Source: Psychrobacter sp. (GTDB lineage: Bacteria > Pseudomonadota > Gammaproteobacteria > Pseudomonadales > Moraxellaceae). From it: 5,228 nucleotides of DNA. The DNA lies in NCBI GenBank assembly GCA_029256865.1, contig JARIEH010000207.1, positions 1-5,228 of the forward strand, read 5' to 3'. This document shows, one piece after another, positions 1 through 5,182 of the stretch. Position 1 is the first letter of the stretch, and every line of letters begins with the position of its first letter. The notes beneath the pieces are model-generated. The model made no database searches and was not told the origin of the DNA. It worked only from the letters and a program-made list of their open reading frames with translations. The position numbers and the translations under genes were made by a program.

Positions 1-64
1 TACCAAACTGCTTTTCGATTTGACCGAGTGCTGCTTTTAGAGCTTTGGCTTTGTTCTCATCCAT
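1..64 (-). CDS. recA: RecA recombinase, N-terminal 21 codons only (gene runs off the left edge)
   Basis: The reverse strand from 64 reads ATG and then codons for MDENKAKALKAALGQIEKQF followed by Gly, the typical RecA N-terminus (the helix through which neighbouring protomers pack in the filament). RecA is the cytoplasmic ATP-dependent strand-exchange protein of homologous recombination and DNA repair. The start is well supported: AAGGA lies 7 nt upstream (72-76). Only the first 21 residues are inside the window, so the ATPase core (Walker A and B) and DNA-binding loops cannot be checked. The gene points away from trmB and is separated from it by about 1 kb, so it is transcribed from its own promoter. 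No complete E. coli-type LexA box (CTG-N10-CAG) is visible upstream, which fits my recollection that Moraxellaceae lack classical LexA. Confidence rests on the distinctive short peptide. Confidence 0.86.
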   Translation of the reverse strand, partial: MDENKAKALKAALGQIEKQFG

Positions 65-71
65 AATGGAT

Positions 72-76
72 TCCTT
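72..76 (-). promoter_or_regulatory. recA ribosome binding site
   Basis: The minus strand reads AAGGA, 7 nt before the ATG at 64. This is a near-ideal Shine-Dalgarno sequence and fixes the recA start. Confidence 0.8.
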
Positions 77-98
77 ATAAGTATTAAGTTGTTTAAAG

Positions 99-129
99 AG
101 TTTAAATCAAGAAATGATAAGACTGTCAT
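99..129 (-). promoter_or_regulatory. Candidate recA promoter
   Basis: On the minus strand ATGACA (124-129, 5/6 to the -35 consensus) and TAAACT (99-104, 4/6 to the -10) are separated by 19 nt, which is longer than ideal. A start near 92 would give a leader of about 28 nt. An alternative is TTGATT (105-110) with a weak -10 near 81-87, but that leaves almost no leader. The preferred -35 sits in the centre of the inverted repeat 115-139, so a protein bound there would block it. This is inferred from motif matching only. Confidence 0.3.
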
Positions 130-139
130 TGTCTTATGA
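115..139. repeat. Inverted repeat in the recA leader
   Basis: ATAAGAC (117-123) and GTCTTAT (131-137) form perfect 7-bp arms around the 7-nt spacer TGTCATT. The symmetry extends to 115/139 with one mismatch (116/138). There is no T-tract, so this is not a terminator. It lies 51-75 nt upstream of the recA start and overlaps the candidate -35, so an operator or a leader hairpin are both possible. Confidence 0.5.
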
Positions 140-152
140 AGATTAATTTGGA

Positions 153-180
153 TGAATCTACTATACAGTAAAAAGTAGAT
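153..180. repeat. Short dyad repeat, copy 1 (upstream of recA)
   Basis: ATCTACT (156-162) and AGTAGAT (174-180) are perfect 7-bp inverted arms around an 11-nt loop. The 10-mer TGAATCTACT (153-162) recurs exactly at 2141-2150. The reverse complement of the loop side contains TACTGTATAG, which also recurs in forward orientation at 2147-2156. Copy 1 is therefore a fuller palindromic version of a motif seen twice here. A small intergenic repeat family or a regulator binding site would both fit. Confidence 0.5.
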
Positions 181-408
181 ACGATAAATCGATAGTATTT
201 TAGAGCCGCTAAGTGTGATCATAGCGTCAGTATCAGTATCATCACAAATAAGTGATCGTCCCTAAAATGTTATAAAATAATAGGTTATAAAAGAGCAAAC
301 GACAGAGAAGCGACACAGCATTTTATCAACATGAGTTTAACAATTAGCGAATGTATTAGAGGAACCCATTATAACAAAATCCAAAGCTCATATAAGGGCT
401 TAAGAGAC

Positions 409-435
409 ACTATGCGACATCGATTGTCGTGTAGT
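409..435 (+). ncRNA. Strong hairpin of unknown function, better paired as plus-strand RNA
   Basis: Positions 409-419 pair with 425-435 around the 5-nt loop TCGAT. In plus-strand RNA this gives an 11-bp stem: nine Watson-Crick pairs and two central G-U wobbles (413/431 and 414/430). In minus-strand RNA the same two positions become A-C mismatches, so the structure is more stable in a plus-strand transcript. No T-tract follows on either strand, so it is not an intrinsic terminator. No strong promoter was found; TATAAC at 370-375 is the best -10-like element but lacks a good -35. Whether it is transcribed is unknown. Confidence 0.3.
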
Positions 436-443
436 ATAAAATA

Positions 444-465
444 AGCTATAGACTGGGAAATAGCT
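444..465. repeat. Inverted repeat AGCTAT / ATAGCT
   Basis: Perfect 6-bp arms at 444-449 and 460-465 enclose the 10-nt loop AGACTGGGAA. It lies only 8 nt after the 409-435 hairpin and 13 nt before the next palindrome, so three dyads fall within 90 bp. Confidence 0.4.
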
Positions 466-478
466 AGAAAATAGATGA

Positions 479-498
479 TTTTAAAAGGCCTTATAAAA
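479..498. repeat. 20-bp near-perfect palindrome centred on AGGCCT
   Basis: The 20-mer is self-complementary at nine of ten paired positions (mismatch 484/493). It has no spacer, so it looks more like a dimeric protein-binding site than an RNA hairpin. It lies about 40 bp from the degenerate DnaA box at 536. Confidence 0.4.
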
Positions 499-535
499 CA
501 GCTAATATCACGATTGTCAATAAGAATAAAAAAAG

Positions 536-544
536 TTGTCCACA
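536..544 (+). promoter_or_regulatory. DnaA-box-like site TTGTCCACA
   Basis: One base away from the strict DnaA box TTATCCACA and in the same orientation as the two perfect boxes downstream. It flanks the AT-rich tract on its left side. Confidence 0.45.
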
Positions 545-586
545 GAAAATAAAGCAACATACGGTCAAGTCTGTGAAACATAGGAA

Positions 587-690
587 GATATAAAAATATT
601 TAAAATTTATTTAAAAAAAAGTTATTTTTAATTTTACATTTGTGTAAGCTATTGATTTTATTAATATTAAAATTTGTACAAAAAGTGACC
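587..690. other. Very AT-rich tract, possible DNA-unwinding element
   Basis: About 90% A+T over 104 bp (roughly ten G or C by direct count), with runs of A8 and alternating A and T blocks. It lies between a DnaA-like box on the left (536-544) and two perfect DnaA boxes on the right (743-763). This is the usual layout of a duplex-unwinding element beside initiator sites, although upstream promoter DNA or general spacer bias could produce the same composition. Confidence 0.35.
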
Positions 691-742
691 AATTTTACCC
701 AAGGCATTAAGCTATCAAGTCGGATGCGTGTCAAGTTGCTAC

Positions 743-763
743 TTATCCACATACTTATCCACA
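743..763 (+). promoter_or_regulatory. Two tandem perfect DnaA boxes
   Basis: TTATCCACA occurs at 743-751 and again at 755-763, in the same orientation with a 12-bp period. The repeat unit extends to ACTTATCCACA. This 9-mer is the high-affinity DnaA box of proteobacteria. Two exact copies one helical turn apart are unlikely to be chance, so DnaA binding is a reasonable expectation. Whether the role is initiation, DnaA titration, nucleotide exchange (DARS-like) or gene control cannot be told from the sequence. Confidence 0.6.
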
Positions 764-830
764 GTTTATGGGGAGAACTCACCAAACCCTTATGCCATCG
801 ATATTAGGGCAGATGACAAATACTGAGAAT

Positions 831-1004
831 TTAAATAAGAGTGGCTGAATAGCCTAGAATTGGGTCAGTAATTATGTCAAACCCATGTTCAGCAGCAATG
901 TTCCACGTAGTAGAGGAGCCGTTTTTCAATGTATATTCAACATACTTTAATCCTAAGAAACAGCGAGGTTGGATATAAGAGGATGTCAGGAATTGAGGGT
1001 TTGC
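831..1004 (-). pseudogene. Possible coding relic: open frame without an ATG
   Basis: The minus strand is open from just after a TGA (1007-1005) to a TAA at 833-831, giving 57 codons. The second half reads like real protein, for example NIAAEHGFDIITDPILGYSA, with balanced composition unlike the Ile/Phe/Lys-rich frames elsewhere in this spacer. There is no ATG and no ribosome binding site, and the frame begins immediately beyond the trmB terminator. It could be the C-terminal remnant of a lost gene, or chance. I do not recognise the family. A 34-codon frame on the opposite strand (from ATG 874) has no ribosome binding site. Confidence 0.2.
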
Positions 1005-1012
1005 TCAGACAA

Positions 1013-1040
1013 TAAAAAAGCGGCTTCATTAATGAGCCGC
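1013..1040 (-). terminator. Rho-independent terminator of trmB
   Basis: GCGGCT and AGCCGC arms (1020-1040) form a six-pair stem that is GC-rich, extended by one G-T pair, around a short loop. On the minus strand this is followed at once by six T residues (1019-1014). It lies 42 nt beyond the trmB stop codon and is a textbook intrinsic terminator, showing that trmB transcription ends before the recA spacer. Confidence 0.85.
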
Positions 1041-1081
1041 AATATATGAAAATTATTTGACGCGCAAGAGGAACCTACGCA

Positions 1082-1903
1082 TTAGTTTTTAATATAGATT
1101 AAATCCCAAACACCATGACCTCGTTCTAAACCGCGACGTTCAAACTTTGTCATTGGACGAAAGTCTGGTCGTGGGGTGAAGCTGCCCTTACCAGCTTGAT
1201 TGCTAAGACCTTCAAAGTTATCTAAAACATCGACCATCCAAAAAGCATAATGTTCCCAATCGGTCGCTGTATGAAACCAACCACCAGGTTTTAAGCTACG
1301 AGTAACAATAGCCATGCGTTCAGGACTGACAAAGCGGCGTTTGTAGTGGCGCTTTTTTTGCCATGGGTCAGGGAAGTAGAGTTGGATACGATCGATATGA
1401 CTTTCTGGCAGCTGCTTTAACAATTGAATCGCATCACCACTGATGATTTTTACATTGGTCAGGCCTTGGCTGCCTGCCATATAAGCGCATTTTCCAATGC
1501 CTGGCTCGTGTACTTCGACCCCAACAAAGTTGCGTGTGGGTTCAGCTGCTGCCATCTCAATAAACGAATCGCCAAGCCCAAAACCAATCTCTAAGGTAAG
1601 AGGGGCATCGCTGCCATTAGGGGTATCAGCGAATAGCGAGCGCAGGTCATGAATGGCATCTAGGTTGCCATCACCAAAGCTGTTATTGACCAAATACTCA
1701 GCAAATTCTGGATCAGTCAGTGCCAGCTCGGCGTTTTTATTCATATGCGTGCGCCGTTTCATAAACGTATTGACGATACGAATGTGTTTGCTATCCGGTG
1801 CTTCGGCATCCGTCAGCACAGATTCATTGCTATTTATGTCGGTTTCAGAAGCCATATCGGCATGGTTGTCGATAGAACTATCGGTGTCAGGGTGTTGGTT
1901 CAT
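1082..1903 (-). CDS. trmB: tRNA (guanine-N7-)-methyltransferase TrmB
   Basis: Cytoplasmic SAM-dependent enzyme that makes 7-methylguanosine at position 46 in the variable loop of many tRNAs. The 273 residues show the full family pattern: the basic segment [10 protein letters not shown] (42-51), SAM motif EIGFGLG (105-111), the ribose-binding acidic strand GVEVHEPG (128-135), GDA (156-158), YFPDPW (176-181) with catalytic-type D179, the RNA-binding KKRHYKRRF (183-191), ATDWEHYA (213-220) with D215, and TKFERRG (252-258) with the T252/E255 pair used for guanine and SAM binding in E. coli. The first 40 residues are an acidic, Ser/Asn/Asp-rich extension, longer than in the 239-residue E. coli protein. 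The ATG at 1903 has no good Shine-Dalgarno, but the promoter position agrees with it; M17 is a possible alternative. M48 lies inside conserved sequence and is excluded. It is monocistronic, with its own promoter and terminator. Confidence 0.95.
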   Translation of the reverse strand: MNQHPDTDSSIDNHADMASETDINSNESVLTDAEAPDSKHIRIVNTFMKRRTHMNKNAELALTDPEFAEYLVNNSFGDGNLDAIHDLRSLFADTPNGSDAPLTLEIGFGLGDSFIEMAAAEPTRNFVGVEVHEPGIGKCAYMAGSQGLTNVKIISGDAIQLLKQLPESHIDRIQLYFPDPWQKKRHYKRRFVSPERMAIVTRSLKPGGWFHTATDWEHYAFWMVDVLDNFEGLSNQAGKGSFTPRPDFRPMTKFERRGLERGHGVWDLIYIKN

Positions 1904-1914
1904 AAAATCAATAG

Positions 1915-1928
1915 AACTTAATTAAGTT
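1915..1928. repeat. 14-bp perfect palindrome in the trmB leader
   Basis: AACTTAATTAAGTT is fully self-complementary with no spacer. It lies 11 nt upstream of the trmB ATG, between the predicted transcription start and the start codon, where a Shine-Dalgarno would be expected. A repressor site or a leader structure are possible; AT-rich palindromes of this length can also arise by chance. Confidence 0.5.
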
Positions 1929-1942
1929 GCGAATATGGGCGT

Positions 1943-1971
1943 ATTATAAGTCAAATAGACCTTGGTGTGAA
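1943..1971 (-). promoter_or_regulatory. trmB promoter, sigma70 type
   Basis: The minus strand shows TTCACA (1966-1971, 5/6 to -35), a 17-nt spacer and a perfect TATAAT (1943-1948). Transcription is expected to start near 1936, giving a leader of about 33 nt to the ATG at 1903. This is the best promoter in the window and favours the annotated long start. Confidence 0.75.
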
Positions 1972-2140
1972 CGTGCAATCTCACAATGGCCGATTAAGTC
2001 CATTAAGACATATCGTCAGTGTATAATAAAAATTGATAAGGCTCTTTATAAAGCGCCACTATTAAATTTTTTTTGCCTGCTATACCTTCATACACAGGAG
2101 CTGAAAAATTCACTCTTGTAGCACTATATTACTTTTAAAT

Positions 2141-2156
2141 TGAATCTACTGTATAG
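2141..2156. repeat. Short repeat, copy 2 (partial)
   Basis: TGAATCTACT matches 153-162 exactly. The continuing TACTGTATAG matches the reverse complement of part of copy 1 (positions 161-170, nine to ten bases). The right arm is degenerate here (AAGTACG instead of AGTAGAT), so the dyad is incomplete. It lies about 117 bp upstream of the next gene's start, near its candidate promoter. Confidence 0.45.
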
Positions 2157-2186
2157 AAGTACGTCGCATCTGAGTTAGCGTTATCA

Positions 2187-2192
2187 TATAAT
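2187..2192 (+). promoter_or_regulatory. Candidate -10 element for the DUF2628-like gene
   Basis: A perfect TATAAT lies 80 nt upstream of the ATG at 2273, but the -35 region is poor (best 3/6, GTCGCA at 2163-2168 with 18-nt spacing). A second option is CTGAAA (2101-2106) with TATATT (2125-2130), spacing 18; that start would place the short repeat in the leader. Neither is strong. Confidence 0.3.
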
Positions 2193-2272
2193 GATGATTA
2201 GGGTGTATCGTCATTTTTGAAATGAGGACATGCCCTAGCACGAAACTGAAATAGACAATAGAGCCTATCGTA

Positions 2273-3202
2273 ATGTTATTTATCGAGACGGATTCGCCAC
2301 CCCCATTTTATCAAGAACAGCTGACGCCTGCTAAGCGTAAACAGTTGGATCAATGGTTTATTGGCCATCGTACGCAAGGGTATTATCTCAAACGTTTTGA
2401 GCAGTTTGATGAGCAAGGATATCTGTCACCAAAATGGCACTGGGCAGGGTTTCTTATTACCTTGCCGTGGCTACTCTATCGCAAGCGTTATATGGATGCT
2501 CTAGTGTATAGCGTTGCTGGTTGGTCATTTATTCAGCTTAATATTGCTATGGTTCTGGTGACATTTGAGTTTGTAGCGATGTCTTATATTCCAGATGCTT
2601 ATCAGATGGCCATACGCATTGCGATTGCCGCAGTGATTTGGTTGTTTTGGGCGGCGATGGTTGCGCGCTGGACCGACGCTTATTACTATCGTATGGCTCG
2701 GCGTGAGATTGCGGATGCGCTAGATGATTATCCACAAGATGCGGCAGCACAAAAGGCACACTTGCGTCGTGAAGGTGGGGTGAGTTTGTTTGGCCTGGGA
2801 CTTGGATTTGGCTTTTTTATCTTTGCACTGATGGTTATCAATGTACAGTTTTTGCCCATTATCGCTAAGCAAAAGGAGAGTGAGATATTGTTTGATGCTT
2901 ATTATGCGACCAAAACCGCACAAGATCACGTAGATGAGGTGTATCAGCAAACAGGTCAATGTCCAGCCAGCCTGCCATTAAAGAGCGACACTCAACAAGT
3001 ACGACTACATATTGAAACTCATATGGAAGGCATGCCCCTCAATGATTGTGTGGTGATCGGCACGATGCAGAATATCAAGTTTCCCACGCGTTATCTCAAT
3101 GATCAAACCTTTGTGTTTTATCACAATCCCGATAGTGATAGTTGGGAATGCATTAGCTCACTTAATAAAAAGCAAGCCCCTGCGTATTGCCCCACTGATT
3201 AG
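2273..3202 (+). CDS. DUF2628-like membrane protein with a pilin-like C-terminal domain
   Basis: The function is unknown. The first ~50 residues are polar and cytoplasmic-looking. Residues 41-84, with PKWHWAGFLITLPWLLYRKR, match the pattern I associate with DUF2628 membrane proteins. Hydrophobic segments lie near 56-69, 75-105 and 111-132, and a Gly/Phe-rich one at 170-195. After the last, residues 203-309 resemble the globular part of a type IV pilin: an amphipathic helix DAYYATKTAQDHVDEVYQQT (208-227), GQCP (228-231), and near the C-terminus FVFYHNPDSDSWEC (280-293) with a second Cys in PAYCP (303-307). C293 and C306 could form the closing disulfide typical of pilins; C230 and C259 could form another. 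No prepilin peptidase site is visible, so it would stay membrane-anchored. The ATG has only a weak AGAG upstream (2260-2263), but the next Met is residue 74. It is convergent with the kef gene, 25 nt apart. Confidence 0.75.
   Translation: MLFIETDSPPPFYQEQLTPAKRKQLDQWFIGHRTQGYYLKRFEQFDEQGYLSPKWHWAGFLITLPWLLYRKRYMDALVYSVAGWSFIQLNIAMVLVTFEFVAMSYIPDAYQMAIRIAIAAVIWLFWAAMVARWTDAYYYRMARREIADALDDYPQDAAAQKAHLRREGGVSLFGLGLGFGFFIFALMVINVQFLPIIAKQKESEILFDAYYATKTAQDHVDEVYQQTGQCPASLPLKSDTQQVRLHIETHMEGMPLNDCVVIGTMQNIKFPTRYLNDQTFVFYHNPDSDSWECISSLNKKQAPAYCPTD
3167..3183 (-). terminator. Weak terminator-like hairpin downstream of the kef gene
   Basis: The minus strand reads GCAGGGGCTTGC (3183-3172) followed by TTTTT (3171-3167). 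The stem is only four pairs including one G-T, so it is marginal. It lies within the 3' end of the convergent gene, about 45 nt past the kef stop. The 25-nt gap between the two stop codons contains no better candidate for either gene. Confidence 0.25.
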
Positions 3203-3227
3203 CCATCATCAAATATCTATGGTCTAG

Positions 3228-5117
3228 CTAAACTTTAGGGTCAGGGACAATATCTTTGGTGGTATTTTCAGCAGGTGTTGCTTGATCTTTAAGCGTCTCA
3301 TAAAAATCTTCTAGGTCCATTTTTCGTGCTTTATCGATGTCTTCGTCGAATAGACTCTCAAGCTCTGCCATCGCTGACTGGGCAGACTCAATCAGTCGTG
3401 CTTCATCATCGTAAATGGCTTGCTGACGTTCGATTAAATCATCATCATAATCGCGGAAAGTTTGAATAGTTTCTCGTGCTTTATCAGGAGATATTCCGAG
3501 TAACTGTAGCGACTCGCGTGACATATCTAGTGAGGATAAATAAGTCTCACGCCAGATATGACGTACGCCGACCTCACGTAGACGATAATAGTGTTGCCGA
3601 TCACGTGCACGCGCAAGGATGATTAGATCAGGGTAGTTTTTATGAAGATACTCAGCGGTGGTGATTGAGCGCTCTAAATCATCAACAGCAATAATAAAAA
3701 GACGGGCTTTTTTGATACCTGCGGCGCGCAAAATCTCTGGGTTTTTTGGATCGCCATAATAGACTTGGTTACCGAACTTACGCACAAAGTCCACCCTATT
3801 TGCCGAGCGTTCGATGGCTGTAAATTCGATATTGTGCATGCGCAGCACGCGGCCAATGATTTGCCCAACTCTACCGAAACCAGCGATAATGACTGGGTGC
3901 TCATGATCTGGAATCGTATCGTGTTCGCGGCTGGGTTTGCTCCTAGCAAACAGAGGCTCACCGACTTTATCTAGCAATAAGAAAGCAAACGGGGTCAGCG
4001 CCATGGAAATGGTCACAATGAGATTGAGCGTGTTTTCTAATTCAGGGGCTAATACATTTTGAGTGGCCGCGACGTTGAATAAAACGAAGGCAAACTCACC
4101 ACCTTGCGCTAAGGTGACCCCAAGACGAATACTGGTTGGCCAGCGATTGCCTGATATTTTTGCGATAGCAGTAATCACGGCAAACTTGATAAACATCAAT
4201 GCTATCGCACAACTGATAATAAATATGGGATGCGCCATGATAAGCTTGATATCAGTCAGCATTCCTACTGACATAAAAAATAAGCCGAGCAGTAAGCCTT
4301 TAAAGGGCTCAATACTGGCTTCTAACTCATGACGATACTCAGAATCAGCCAATAGCACGCCTGTCAAAAATGCGCCTAATGCCATGGACAAACCAATTTG
4401 ACCCATCAAGATTGACACACCCATGACGATAAATAACGCCACCGCAGTGAGCAGTTCTGAAGCACCACTTGATGCGACAAACTTAAAAAATGGTCGAATA
4501 ACATAACGACTAGCAAGAATAAGTCCCGCAAAAACAGCGAAAACTTTACCAAAGTAAATTAAGTCGTAGCTTTGCTCGCGTACTCCAGATAAAAAAGGAA
4601 TCACTGCCAATAAGGGAATGACGGCAATGTCTTGAAATAATAAGATGGTAAATGCTTCGCGGCCATGGGTACTGGAGAGCTGCTGTTTTTCGGTCAAGAT
4701 TTGTAGTACAAAAGCAGTAGAGGAAAGTGCTAGTCCAAAGCCAACGATAAAGGCAGTGTCTAAACGTAGAGAAAAGAACTGGGATAAAATGGCCATCAAT
4801 AGCACACCAGTCAGACCTACCTGCAAACCACCAAGGACAAAAATAGAGCGTCGCAATGCCCAGAGTCGTGATGGCTGCAACTCAAGGCCGATGATGAATA
4901 ACAGCATCACCACCCCAAACTCAGAGAAATGCAACAAGCTCTCAGCATCCCCTGCCACATCTAGCGCACTTGGACCTAATATCAAGCCTGTAATGAGATA
5001 GCCAAGTACAGTGGCTATGCCGAAGCGTTTACCCAGTGGGACAAAAAGTAGCGCTGCACCCAAAAAGATGGTGGCTTGGAGCATTAAGTTTGGTGAGCCA
5101 GCAGCGGCAGCGAACAT
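3228..5117 (-). CDS. kefC: KefB/KefC-type K+/H+ antiporter (CPA2) with RCK domain
   Basis: An inner-membrane cation/proton antiporter of the CPA2 family. In E. coli the Kef proteins expel K+ and acidify the cell to protect against electrophiles, held shut by glutathione and opened by its adducts. All 629 residues are present (E. coli KefC 620, KefB 601). Residues 11-385 are a hydrophobic transport domain with about twelve membrane segments; landmarks are GLELQPSRLW (77-86), LLFQDIAVIPLLA (159-171) with the ion-site pair Q162-D163, the cytoplasmic loop RHELEASIEPFKG (262-274) and QGGEFAFVL (338-346). Residues 408-545 form the TrkA-N/RCK nucleotide-binding domain: GFGRVGQ (413-419), acidic E436 after the second strand, YYGD (453-456), ARARD (502-506) and RET (523-525). 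The acidic helical tail (556-605) may be a coiled coil. The loop looks KefB-like and ARARDRQHYYRLRE looks KefC-like, so KefB versus KefC cannot be decided. No kefF or kefG partner gene is in the window. AAGGA 6 nt upstream supports the ATG at 5117. Confidence 0.9.
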   Translation of the reverse strand: MFAAAAGSPNLMLQATIFLGAALLFVPLGKRFGIATVLGYLITGLILGPSALDVAGDAESLLHFSEFGVVMLLFIIGLELQPSRLWALRRSIFVLGGLQVGLTGVLLMAILSQFFSLRLDTAFIVGFGLALSSTAFVLQILTEKQQLSSTHGREAFTILLFQDIAVIPLLAVIPFLSGVREQSYDLIYFGKVFAVFAGLILASRYVIRPFFKFVASSGASELLTAVALFIVMGVSILMGQIGLSMALGAFLTGVLLADSEYRHELEASIEPFKGLLLGLFFMSVGMLTDIKLIMAHPIFIISCAIALMFIKFAVITAIAKISGNRWPTSIRLGVTLAQGGEFAFVLFNVAATQNVLAPELENTLNLIVTISMALTPFAFLLLDKVGEPLFARSKPSREHDTIPDHEHPVIIAGFGRVGQIIGRVLRMHNIEFTAIERSANRVDFVRKFGNQVYYGDPKNPEILRAAGIKKARLFIIAVDDLERSITTAEYLHKNYPDLIILARARDRQHYYRLREVGVRHIWRETYLSSLDMSRESLQLLGISPDKARETIQTFRDYDDDLIERQQAIYDDEARLIESAQSAMAELESLFDEDIDKARKMDLEDFYETLKDQATPAENTTKDIVPDPKV

Positions 5118-5123
5118 ATAACA

Positions 5124-5128
5124 TCCTT
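5124..5128 (-). promoter_or_regulatory. kef ribosome binding site
   Basis: AAGGA on the minus strand, 6 nt before the ATG at 5117. It is a strong site and decides the start. Confidence 0.8.
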
Positions 5129-5143
5129 AGCAATCAATTTAAA

Positions 5144-5162
5144 ACTATAGCGTACGATTATC
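5144..5162 (-). promoter_or_regulatory. Candidate -10 elements for the kef gene
   Basis: Two -10-like hexamers lie on the minus strand, GATAAT (5157-5162) and TATAGT (5144-5149), each 5/6 to consensus. Neither has a good -35 at 16-18 nt. With TATAGT the leader would be about 20 nt. The missing -35 could mean activator dependence or that the true promoter lies beyond the window. Confidence 0.3.
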
Positions 5163-5182
5163 TATTTCAGGCCTAAAAAGTA

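Larger units (their letters stand above)
65..1012. other. Long AT-rich spacer between recA and trmB with no convincing gene
   Basis: About 950 bp without a reading frame that has a start, a ribosome binding site and protein-like composition. Minus-strand frames at 369-581 and 600-785 are low-complexity products of AT-rich DNA. I looked for tRNA T-arm signatures and for the conserved segments of RNase P RNA, tmRNA and SRP RNA and saw none. What it does hold is listed separately: recA control elements, direct repeats of GTTATAAAA (269-277 and 284-292, 15 bp apart), three inverted repeats in a row, DnaA boxes around a very AT-rich tract, and a possible coding relic next to the trmB terminator. 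Confidence 0.6.
1904..2272. other. Divergent spacer between trmB and the DUF2628-like gene
   Basis: A 369-bp spacer. Its left third holds the trmB promoter and leader palindrome. In the middle, CTTTATAAAG (2043-2052), flanked by GGC and GCC, is followed about 11 nt later by T8, too far for a clean terminator. The right part holds a second copy of the short repeat (2141-2156) and a TATAAT element. The only frame here (1927-2121, plus) starts with TTG, has no protein-like character and is not supported. Confidence 0.5.

Noticed and set aside
151..170. LexA box upstream of recA
   Set aside because: Only the half TATACAGTA matches the E. coli consensus; the partner CTG at the required distance is absent.
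37..222. 61-codon minus-strand frame over the recA start
   Set aside because: It runs out of frame through the recA N-terminus and ribosome binding site.
214..246. CRP-like TGTGAT...ATCACA pair
   Set aside because: The half-sites are 21 nt apart instead of the 6-nt core spacing of CRP sites, so this is at most a weak stem.
369..581. 70-codon minus-strand frame
   Set aside because: No ribosome binding site before its ATG; rich in Ile/Leu/Phe as expected from AT-rich non-coding DNA; overlaps the dyads and a DnaA-like box.
600..785. 61-codon minus-strand frame
   Set aside because: It reads through the AT-rich tract and the tandem DnaA boxes (repeated WIS residues come from the box repeat); no ribosome binding site.
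2039..2068. Plus-strand intrinsic terminator
   Set aside because: The stem is mostly A/T with a mismatch and the T8 run starts about 11 nt after it; there is also no upstream plus-strand gene to terminate.
1927..2121. 64-codon plus-strand frame
   Set aside because: TTG start inside the trmB promoter region, no ribosome binding site, no recognisable protein features.
4063..5001. Plus-strand frames at 4063-4332 and 4645-5001
   Set aside because: Antisense shadows of the conserved kef coding sequence.
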